64,000 bases of DNA from positions 1,736,001-1,800,000 of the forward strand of contig OY762938.1 in the NCBI GenBank assembly GCA_963667075.1, written 5' to 3'. A program made the position numbers and the translations under genes. This document shows positions 33,738 through 41,473 of the stretch, in pieces (position 1 is the first letter of the stretch; each line of letters starts with the position of its first letter). The DNA comes from G963667075 sp963667075. GTDB lineage: Bacteria > Pseudomonadota > Alphaproteobacteria > Micavibrionales > Micavibrionaceae. Below the pieces are notes generated by a model. The model saw nothing but the letters and a program-made list of their open reading frames with translations. It was not told the DNA's origin and ran no database searches.

Positions 33738-34373
33738 ATGTTCAGGAATTTAACGGCTGTTGCCACAGTATTGCTTGTTTTAGTCTTTTCTGTATCGTCA
33801 GCGAAGGCGTCTGTGATTACGTTTGATGATCATGCCGGGGCAGGGGTTGGTGAGGCTGTTGAAAATGGGTATGCGGGGCTCAACTGGGAAAATTTTTATG
33901 CGCTGAATACTGTGACCTATCCGACTAACCCGAGTGGTTTTGAAAATGGGGTCGTTTCTCCTGATAATGTTGCCTATAATGGGCGTGCCAGGATGGCAAC
34001 AATTTCTTCTTCAACGCCGTTTAATCTTAACAGCGCTTATTTTACCGGCGGGTGGAGAGATAATTTGACAATCCGTATGTTCGGTTATTTTGATGATGTT
34101 CAGCAATATACGACTTCTTTTCAGGTTGATAGTACTGAACCATCATTGGTGACCTTCAATTGGAAAAATTTAGATTATGTTATTTTTGCGAGTTTTAATG
34201 GGGATGAACACCTTGGTTATATAGGTACCGCCTCTATTTTCGTTGTGGATGATCTGAATGTGTCTTTTGTTCCTGTACCAGCCGCTCTGCCATTATTTGG
34301 CCTTGGTCTCGCTGGTGTTTCTGGGTTTGGTTTTAAAAGAAGGCGCAAAGAAAAAGCGGTGCGTTGTATATAG
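33738..34373 (+). CDS. exported protein with PEP-CTERM-like sorting tail, paralogue 3
   Basis: The 211-residue protein is the most diverged of the three. The signal peptide (VATVLLVLVFSVSSAKA) and the domain start VITFDDHAGAG are conserved, and the tail is VPVPAALPLFGLGLAGVSG then FGFKRRRKEK. Beyond the usual basic end there are five extra residues (AVRCI), including a Cys. It has its own promoter but no clear T-tailed terminator; only a weak CCCCGT/ACGGGG hairpin follows at about 34405. Confidence 0.87.
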   Translation: MFRNLTAVATVLLVLVFSVSSAKASVITFDDHAGAGVGEAVENGYAGLNWENFYALNTVTYPTNPSGFENGVVSPDNVAYNGRARMATISSSTPFNLNSAYFTGGWRDNLTIRMFGYFDDVQQYTTSFQVDSTEPSLVTFNWKNLDYVIFASFNGDEHLGYIGTASIFVVDDLNVSFVPVPAALPLFGLGLAGVSGFGFKRRRKEKAVRCI

Positions 34374-34493
34374 GAACCTTTCGCAAAAGGTCCGACTATT
34401 GCTTTCCCCGTGAAAACGGGGATTGACTGACTGTCTTAAATGCCAACCAATGACGCCATATATAAGGCTTTGCGCACTTCACTTCTGCCATGT

Positions 34494-34536
34494 CCGGTAT
34501 AACAACGAGCGTTGATTCTTCTTCTAAACGGCTATG
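34494..34536 (-). repeat. partial copy (D) of the dispersed ~140-bp repeat
   Basis: CCGGTATAACAACGAGCGTT and then GATTCTTCTTCTAAACGGCTAT match the end of copy B at 51990-52040. The rest of the repeat is absent. It lies in the gap of about 300 bp between CTERM gene 3 and the next gene, which otherwise holds nothing I recognise. Confidence 0.7.
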
Positions 34537-34670
34537 TCATCCGACTCGTTCGGGGAATGGCGATTAGGGAAGTGGCTTATTATTAATGCAACGTAAAACA
34601 AAGTGTTGCGAATAGCTGGAAAGCGGATATGCTCTGTATGGCATTGTAACCAATACTATAAGAAGAAGGT

Positions 34671-35315
34671 ATGAATAGAAATATCCTGCCGGCTGGCACG
34701 CTCTTTTTTTTCGGTTTTTGTCTACTGAATGTCTTGCTCTCTCAACTGATTGTTATGTCGGGGAGTGATCTTGTCTACCGGGTTTTCTATATGCCTTATG
34801 GCATCATGGAGAACCAGACGGTTATTCTTTATGTTGTCAGTATATTTATAGCAGGCAGGGCGGCGTTAAATAACAAAAGGGGTGGATTATTCTGGCCTGT
34901 GTTTATTATTCTGTCTTCTTTTATTGTGTGCGTGTTGGAATTGCATATCTACGGGATTACAGAATTGATTGAAATGGTTTTTCAAGGTCTCCCGCCGAGG
35001 CCAGGTTTTGTTGAGATCCTGATTGTCTCTTCCGGGCGCCTTGTTTTTGCGCTGCTTTTATTTTACGGCTGTTTTCTATCCTTTTGGTATAAGGCTGTTC
35101 TTATCGCTCTTTTGAAGGATAAAAAGAAAAGATTTTACCCTTTTTATATCGTTCTTTTTTTGTGTTTGCTTCTTGTCGCACTGTTTTTTGATTTCGAAAA
35201 GGGGCGTCTGGAACATATAGAGGAAACATTGGAAGTTGATGCGGCTGTGCTGTGGCTTATTTTTGCCTTTACGTTGGAGGATGATATAAAAGAAGAAGAT
35301 AAGAACGAGAGGTAA
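34671..35315 (+). CDS. multi-spanning membrane protein, unknown function
   Basis: The 214-residue protein has about five predicted membrane helices (for example GTLFFFGFCLLNVLLSQLIV, GLFWPVFIILSSFIVCVLEL, FYPFYIVLFLCLLLVALFF) and an acidic cytoplasmic end (EDDIKEEDKNER). AGAAGGT precedes the ATG. It follows the CTERM cluster but is not obviously part of it. It was not recognised as an exosortase: the conserved Cys and Arg/His motifs of that family are not apparent. Confidence 0.65.
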   Translation: MNRNILPAGTLFFFGFCLLNVLLSQLIVMSGSDLVYRVFYMPYGIMENQTVILYVVSIFIAGRAALNNKRGGLFWPVFIILSSFIVCVLELHIYGITELIEMVFQGLPPRPGFVEILIVSSGRLVFALLLFYGCFLSFWYKAVLIALLKDKKKRFYPFYIVLFLCLLLVALFFDFEKGRLEHIEETLEVDAAVLWLIFAFTLEDDIKEEDKNER

Positions 35316-35366
35316 GCTATAAATGGATCCTCTGCCTTCGTGAGGAAGACAAAAATGGCGATATAA

Positions 35367-35397
35367 AAAAGCCCTGGTAAATTTTTCCAGGGCTTTT
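35367..35397. terminator. bidirectional intrinsic terminator
   Basis: AAAAGCCCTGG (35367-35377) pairs with CCAGGGCTTTT (35387-35397). Both strands have T runs after the stem, which suits its place between convergent genes. Confidence 0.9.
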
Positions 35398-35459
35398 TAT
35401 TTTTATTTGAATACTTCTGTGTGTCCTGCCTCATTTTTAAGAGGTCGGCCATAAAAGAA

Positions 35460-37136
35460 TTATACGTCTCTGATCTCCGTTACGAAGCCAGTGACGGCTG
35501 TTTTCAGGCTGTCGGCCTGATTTGCCAGATCATCAGAGGCCAGCTTAAGTTGCTCAGTAGAGGAGGCTGTGTCATTTGCGGCTTCCTGAACCTGTCCGAT
35601 GCTGTCGGACACTTCATTTGTGCCTCTTGCGGCTTCCTGTGCACTGCGACTGATTTCTTTAGTTGAGGAGTTTTGCTCTTCAATAGCGGCTGAAACACCG
35701 GCTGTTCGTTCGTCAACGGCTGTGATTTGTTTAAGGATATCCTGCACGCTCGCGATTGTGTTTGCAGCGCTTACTTTGATGTCTTCAACTTTTTTTGCAA
35801 TTTCCTCTGTCATTTTATTGGTTTCACCAGCAAGTGATTTAACCTCGTTCGCGACAACAGCAAAGCCTTTACCGGCATCACCCGCACGGGCGGCTTCAAT
35901 GGTGGCGTTTAATGCGAGAAGGTTTGTCTGTTCTGCTACATCGTTAATAGCCTGAATGACGCCGTCGATTTCATCAACCGAGGTTTGTAATCCCTGAAGA
36001 TGTGTCTCAGATTCCTGTGCGGCCTCTGCACATATTTTTGTTGCTTTTGCTGTGTCTGACACGCTTCTGACCAGTTCCTGAATAGAGGAGGAAAGTTCTT
36101 CTGCAGCGGACGCTACGGTTTGCACGTTCAGCGAGGCTGATTCAGAGGCTGAAGAAACGGCGGCACTTTGCTGTGTGGTTTCTTCACTGGCCGCCGAGAG
36201 GGCAGATGCCATGTGTTGGAGATCTGAGGCGGCTTTCTCCACTGCACCAACAACGCTGCCGACCTGATCTTCGAGACGATTGGCCACGTCGTTCATCGTT
36301 TTTTTGTGCTCTTCCATTTTTCTGGCTTCCTGAGCGGCCAGTTCACGTTCAAGTTCTCGTTGTTTCTCAACGCTTTTCTTAAGGTTTTCAAGCGTTCTTG
36401 CCATGGCACCCATTTCATCCTTGCGGTTTGTACCCGTGATTTCTGTTGGCTCCTCATTCGCGATGCCGGTCATTTGTCTGGATGTCGCGAGTATGGGCTG
36501 AATAATGTTTGAAATAACGTAGAACACGATCGCTGCCATAATAAGAAGGCTGACCAGAATTGTTATGGCAGTCTTTTTTGCCTGAAGGTAATAGGCTTCA
36601 TCAACGTCATCAATGTAGATGCCTGTGCCAACCATCCAGCCCCATGGACTAAAAGTTGTGGAATAGGAAATCTTTGGCACTTTCTCCCCGTCACGTTCCC
36701 AGCGGTAGGGCAGGAATCCGCCGCCTGCTTTTGCCAGATCAATAAGCTCCTTGATCACCAGGACACCATCGGGATCTTTCACATTGATCTTGTTCCTTTG
36801 TTCCAGAGGGGTGTCAGCAGAGGCGAGCATGTCTATACCGTTAAAATCATACACAAATATGTAGTCATTTTTATCGTTATAACGAATGCTCTTAATGATG
36901 TTTTCAGCATGTTTCTTTGCCGCTTCTTCTGTCAGACTTCCATCTTTTGACAGAGAATGGATGTGGGCGATGGTGTCTAAGGCCGTATCGACAACTTCCT
37001 GTAACTTGATTTCCTTTTCCTGGATCATCACTTCGCGCATTTTTGTTACAGAGATGTATCCCTGTATAAGCATACCCAAAGTAACAACAATCAGGATAAT
37101 TGCACCTTTCCATTTAAGGGAGATATTATTAAGCAT
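35460..37136 (-). CDS. methyl-accepting chemotaxis protein with a single-Cache sensor
   Basis: The 558-residue receptor has a first membrane helix (about 10-30), a periplasmic sCache_2-type domain (about 35-185, with NDYIFVYDFNGIDMLAS and WGWMVGTGIYIDDVD), a second helix (about 190-212), a HAMP domain (about 213-265) and a signalling domain with the hairpin tip VAEQTNLLALNATIEAARAG followed by GKGFAVVANEVKSLA. It would control CheA through CheW; similar Cache domains bind small organic acids. It is monocistronic between convergent and divergent neighbours. Confidence 0.94.
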   Translation of the reverse strand: MLNNISLKWKGAIILIVVTLGMLIQGYISVTKMREVMIQEKEIKLQEVVDTALDTIAHIHSLSKDGSLTEEAAKKHAENIIKSIRYNDKNDYIFVYDFNGIDMLASADTPLEQRNKINVKDPDGVLVIKELIDLAKAGGGFLPYRWERDGEKVPKISYSTTFSPWGWMVGTGIYIDDVDEAYYLQAKKTAITILVSLLIMAAIVFYVISNIIQPILATSRQMTGIANEEPTEITGTNRKDEMGAMARTLENLKKSVEKQRELERELAAQEARKMEEHKKTMNDVANRLEDQVGSVVGAVEKAASDLQHMASALSAASEETTQQSAAVSSASESASLNVQTVASAAEELSSSIQELVRSVSDTAKATKICAEAAQESETHLQGLQTSVDEIDGVIQAINDVAEQTNLLALNATIEAARAGDAGKGFAVVANEVKSLAGETNKMTEEIAKKVEDIKVSAANTIASVQDILKQITAVDERTAGVSAAIEEQNSSTKEISRSAQEAARGTNEVSDSIGQVQEAANDTASSTEQLKLASDDLANQADSLKTAVTGFVTEIRDV

Positions 37137-37380
37137 TTTTATGGTTTCCTAAAGATTTACGGATTTCAAGAGACAGAAACGCAGAGACCAAATACGCAGA
37201 AATACAGTGTTTTCAAACTAACAAAATATAGCAGCAATTGTACGCGTTAAGTGAAATTAAACAAGGAGAAAAAATGGACAGTCTGCATATTTTCTAAAAA
37301 AAACGATTTGTTTGTTTATTTGATTTTAGGTTGTCTGCTTTTGTCATGACGTGCGGGGAGCTCATTCGAGCCTCTTCTTG

Positions 37381-40206
37381 CTATGAAAGATATTTTTTCA
37401 AAAAGTTCCCGGTATGGCTGTCTGCCACTGTGCAGATCTCCTCAGGGGTACCTGTGGCGATGATATTCCCACCTTTTGAGCCGCCTTCCGGTCCTATATC
37501 AATGATATGATCGGCGGTTTTAATGACATCAAGATTATGTTCGATGACGATGACGGTATTGCCTTGCTCTACAAGGCGGCTTAAGACTTCGAGCAGTTTT
37601 TTTACATCATGGAAATGAAGGCCTGTTGTGGGCTCATCAAGAATGTAAAGTGTCTTTCCGGTTGAACGTTTTGAGAGCTCCCGCGACAATTTAACGCGTT
37701 GTGCCTCGCCGCCGGATAATGTGGTGGCTTGTTGTCCCACGTGGACGTAGCCAAGCCCGACGCTTTTGAGTGTTTCCAGTTTGCTGCGGATGGCGGGAAC
37801 GGCTTTGAAGAATTTAGCGGCTTCGTCTATTGTCATGTCCAGTATATCGCTGATGGATTTACCTTTGTATGTTACTTCCAAAGTTTCACGATTGTAACGT
37901 TTTCCTTTGCAACGGTCACAGGTTACATAGACATCTGGCAAAAAGTGCATTTCGATCTTAATGAGGCCGTCACCTTTGCAGGCCTCACACCGTCCGCCCT
38001 TGACGTTAAATGAGAAACGGCCAGCCCCATAGCCCCTGACTTTGGCTTCTGGAAGACCGGCAAACCATTCCCTTATAGGGGTGAAAGCACCGGTATATGT
38101 GGCGGGGTTTGAGCGCGGCGTACGGCCAATGGGGGACTGGTCGATATCGATAATTTTATCAATGAATTCGAGGCCGCTGATGTTTTTGTACGGGCGGGGG
38201 ATATCGCGTCCTTTCATCAGAATTTTGTTGGCCGCACGGTAAAGCGTGTCCAGTACAAGTGTTGACTTCCCACTGCCGGATACACCGGTCACGCAAGTGA
38301 AGGTGCCAAGAGGGAATGTGGCATCAATTTCTTTTAGATTATTACCGCTGGCACCGGTTAGCTTGATAGTTTGCCCGGTTTTTCCTTTTCGCCGTTTTTT
38401 AGGAATCTCAATATGCTCTCTGCCGGTCAGATAAGCAGCGGTGATGCTTTCTCTTGACTCCATAACTTGTTCAGGTGTGCCGGCGGCTACGATAGATCCG
38501 CCATGCGTGCCGGCTCCCGGTCCCATATCAATCAGGTGGTCGGCACTTCTGATCGCGTCTTCATCATGTTCCACGACCAGAACGGTGTTCCCCAGATTAC
38601 GCAGGCGTTTCAACGTTTCCAGCAGACGGTTATTATCCCGTTGATGAAGGCCTATGGACGGTTCATCCAGCACGTAAAGTACGCCTGTTAGCCCTGAGCC
38701 AATTTGAGAGGCCAGCCGAATGCGTTGACTTTCTCCGCCGGACAGGGTGCCGGACTCGCGGCTTAAGGTAAGGTATCCCAGCCCGACATTTGTCAGGAAT
38801 GTCAGGCGTTCGTTGATTTCTTTCAAGATCTTTTCTGCAATGGCATTTTGCTGTGTAGAGAGCTTGGGCGGTAAAGACTGAAACCACAGATCGGCCTGTC
38901 TGATGCTGAGCTGTGTGATGTCAGAGATATGTTCTCCGTCGATTTTTACCGCCAGCGCTTCTGGTTTGAGGCGTGCGCCGTGACAGTCTTCGCATGGCGC
39001 AGAGGACTGGTAACGTGAGAGTTCTTCTCTTACGCCTGCGCTGTCTGTTTCCAGCATGCGTCTGGCCAGATTGGGCAAGACGCCTTCAAAGGGTTTGCTT
39101 GTTTTCCATGTGCGTTTGTCGTTCTCATAAACGAACGTGATGTGCTCGCTGGTGCCGTGAAGCAGTACGTTTTGTACATCTTCGGGGAGTTTGTTAAACG
39201 GCGTATCCATGCGTTGCTTGAAATGGTCAAGGACGGAGGCCAGTGTCTCCATGTAATAGCGGGAAAAGCTTTTGGACCATGGCTCAATGGCACCTTCTGC
39301 AAGGGATTTTTTCCTGTTTGGTACAACAAGGTCCGGATCAAAGTAGAGTTTTTTGCCTAATCCATCACAGGCCGGACAGGCCCCGTGCGGGCTGTTAAAG
39401 GAAAAAAGGCGGGGTTCTATTTCCGGGATGGTAAACCCGGAAACCGGGCAGGCGAACTGTTCAGAGAAAAGTGTTTGTTCATTAGTATCTGCGTTTTCCG
39501 TAACCATAAGACCATCAGCCAGTTTAAGGGCTGTTTCAACAGAGTCGGCAAGGCGTGTAGTGATATCATCGCGTACAATCAAACGGTCTACGACGACCTC
39601 AATATCGTGTTTGAATTTCTTATCCAGTGCGGGTGTGTCTTCGATATCGTAAAGAATACCGTCAATTTTAATACGCTGAAAGCCTTTTTTACGCAGCTCA
39701 GCTATGTCTTTTCTGTATTCTCCCTTGCGGCCTCTGACAATGGGAGCAAGGATATAGAGGCGGGTATCGTCTCCCATCTCCATAATACGATCGACCATCT
39801 GGCTGACGGTCTGGCTTTCTATGGGCAGGCCGGTCTCCGGGGAATAGGGGATGCCGACACGGGCCCATAAAAGCCGCATATAGTCATAAATTTCGGTAAC
39901 TGTTCCAACCGTTGATCGTGGGTTTTTTGAGGTGGTTTTTTGTTCGATTGAGATGGCCGGTGAGAGCCCTTCGATAGAGTCAACGTCCGGTTTTTGCATC
40001 ATTTCCAGAAACTGACGCGCGTAAGCAGACAGGCTTTCGACATAGCGGCGTTGCCCTTCGGCGTAAATGGTGTCAAAAGCAAGTGAGGATTTGCCTGAGC
40101 CTGATAGACCTGTAATGACGATCAACTTATCTCTCGGCATGGTGACGTTGATGTTTTTGAGGTTATGTTCGCGTGCGCCGCGTACTTCTATGTCAGTTGT
40201 TGCCAT
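37381..40206 (-). CDS. uvrA: excinuclease ABC subunit A
   Basis: The 941-residue protein has the full UvrA layout: first Walker A GLSGSGKSSLAFDT, the first zinc finger (CPVSGF... and CPACDGLG), signature LSGGESQRIRLAS, second Walker A GVSGSGKSTLVLDT, the second zinc finger (CEACKGDG ... CDRCKGKR), and signature LSGGEAQRVKLSRE with Walker B ILDEPTTGLHF. UvrA scans DNA for bulky lesions and loads UvrB. It is divergent from ssb, a common pairing in proteobacteria. Confidence 0.98.
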   Translation of the reverse strand: MATTDIEVRGAREHNLKNINVTMPRDKLIVITGLSGSGKSSLAFDTIYAEGQRRYVESLSAYARQFLEMMQKPDVDSIEGLSPAISIEQKTTSKNPRSTVGTVTEIYDYMRLLWARVGIPYSPETGLPIESQTVSQMVDRIMEMGDDTRLYILAPIVRGRKGEYRKDIAELRKKGFQRIKIDGILYDIEDTPALDKKFKHDIEVVVDRLIVRDDITTRLADSVETALKLADGLMVTENADTNEQTLFSEQFACPVSGFTIPEIEPRLFSFNSPHGACPACDGLGKKLYFDPDLVVPNRKKSLAEGAIEPWSKSFSRYYMETLASVLDHFKQRMDTPFNKLPEDVQNVLLHGTSEHITFVYENDKRTWKTSKPFEGVLPNLARRMLETDSAGVREELSRYQSSAPCEDCHGARLKPEALAVKIDGEHISDITQLSIRQADLWFQSLPPKLSTQQNAIAEKILKEINERLTFLTNVGLGYLTLSRESGTLSGGESQRIRLASQIGSGLTGVLYVLDEPSIGLHQRDNNRLLETLKRLRNLGNTVLVVEHDEDAIRSADHLIDMGPGAGTHGGSIVAAGTPEQVMESRESITAAYLTGREHIEIPKKRRKGKTGQTIKLTGASGNNLKEIDATFPLGTFTCVTGVSGSGKSTLVLDTLYRAANKILMKGRDIPRPYKNISGLEFIDKIIDIDQSPIGRTPRSNPATYTGAFTPIREWFAGLPEAKVRGYGAGRFSFNVKGGRCEACKGDGLIKIEMHFLPDVYVTCDRCKGKRYNRETLEVTYKGKSISDILDMTIDEAAKFFKAVPAIRSKLETLKSVGLGYVHVGQQATTLSGGEAQRVKLSRELSKRSTGKTLYILDEPTTGLHFHDVKKLLEVLSRLVEQGNTVIVIEHNLDVIKTADHIIDIGPEGGSKGGNIIATGTPEEICTVADSHTGNFLKKYLS

Positions 40207-40433
40207 TTACTTCATTTGCCTATGGATATAATGGGTGTGCTCAAAGATATAGGGAGGCTTGCACGAAAAGTCGATATCAAAACATATATTCTTTCAAAGA
40301 ACAAATAAAGAACAAAAATAGAAAATCCTTATTAAGCTATAATTCTGGTGGGTTTGTCGTTTCTCTCTTTTGACTCTTGCGGGGAAGGGCTTATAGTGTA
40401 TTCCTTAAAACATCTAAGAAAAGGAAGAGAGAA

Positions 40434-40925
40434 GTGGCAGGCAGCTTAAACAAGGTCATGTTGATTGGAAATCTTGGTAAAGACCCTGATGTGCGTACGA
40501 TGCAGTCTGGTGGCCGGGTTTGTAATCTGACGGTGGCGACATCAGAAAACTGGAAAGATAAACAAACCGGGGAACGTCGTGAGAAAACGGAGTGGCACCG
40601 TGTTGTTATTTTTAATGATGCGCTGGTTGGTGTCGCTGAACGGTATTTGCGCAAAGGCTCCAAAGTTTTTCTGGAGGGGCAGCTTGAGACTCGTAAGTGG
40701 GAAGATCAGTCTGGTCAGGAACGCTATACGACCGAGGTTGTTTTACGTCCTTACCGTGGTGAGCTGACGATGCTGGATAGCCGTGGAGGCGCTGATGCCG
40801 GTGCGCCTTCGATGGGCGGGGATCCCGGTTTTGGTGCCTCTCGTCCTTCCGATGGTGGTTTTCAGACGACCGCCTCGTCTCAAGGTCCGGCTATAGATGA
40901 GCTTGAAGATGAGATTCCGTTTTAA
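40434..40925 (+). CDS. ssb: single-stranded DNA-binding protein
   Basis: The 163-residue protein has the OB-fold (SLNKVMLIGNLGKDPDVRTM to about residue 110), a Gly/Ala/Ser-rich linker and the acidic tip DELEDEIPF that recruits partner proteins. The start is a GTG at 40434 behind AAGGAAGAGAG; the open frame runs 19 codons further upstream but those residues do not match SSB. It lies back to back with uvrA. Confidence 0.95.
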   Translation: MAGSLNKVMLIGNLGKDPDVRTMQSGGRVCNLTVATSENWKDKQTGERREKTEWHRVVIFNDALVGVAERYLRKGSKVFLEGQLETRKWEDQSGQERYTTEVVLRPYRGELTMLDSRGGADAGAPSMGGDPGFGASRPSDGGFQTTASSQGPAIDELEDEIPF

Positions 40926-40948
40926 AACAAAGTAAAGGCAGAGAAATC

Positions 40949-41425
40949 TTGAAAGATATGTTTCGTATAGCGTTTTTGGTAATTGGTCTGTGTATGCTGA
41001 CCTCTCCTTTGTTTGCTGAAGAGCAGAGAACAGGGGGAGGGGATGAGGATATGGCAGCCCGTGTTGAGCTGGCGCAGGAAATGCACGATATCTGGCCAAC
41101 GCGTGACAGAGTCCAAAAAGCAATAAAAATCGCCACACAAAGTGTTCCACCCGAAGAACAGGCTGCGTTTGAGGAAGTTTTGTCCTTTACGATGGATTAT
41201 GCTGCCATTGAGGCCAAGTCCATTGAAGCGATGGCGCGGACGTTTTCGCTTGAGGAGTTGCAGGCCATGGTCGCGTATTATGGTTCTGATATCGGGCGTT
41301 CGGCAGAAGGTAAACGGGATGATTACATTAAGGTTTTAACGCCTGAGATTAGCGGATATGTTGATAAAGCCATTATGACATACCGTTATGGTGCAGGGGC
41401 TGAGGCTGTCCCGAAGACCAAATAA
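40949..41425 (+). CDS. exported DUF2059-type protein
   Basis: The protein of about 155 residues has a signal peptide (FRIAFLVIGLCMLTSPLFA) and an all-helical mature domain resembling DUF2059 (ARTFSLEELQAMVAYYGS). The start may be the TTG at 40949 or the ATG at 40958; neither has a strong ribosome-binding site. It lies between ssb and gyrA on the same strand, 23 nt after ssb. Confidence 0.75.
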   Translation: MKDMFRIAFLVIGLCMLTSPLFAEEQRTGGGDEDMAARVELAQEMHDIWPTRDRVQKAIKIATQSVPPEEQAAFEEVLSFTMDYAAIEAKSIEAMARTFSLEELQAMVAYYGSDIGRSAEGKRDDYIKVLTPEISGYVDKAIMTYRYGAGAEAVPKTK

Positions 41426-41473
41426 ACGATTGGCAAAAACATAAAAAGTATAGAAAAAGAAAAGACTTGAAAT

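Noticed and set aside
34671..35315. Exosortase gene for the neighbouring CTERM proteins
   Set aside because: The protein has several membrane helices, but the catalytic Cys and Arg/His motifs of exosortases were not found.
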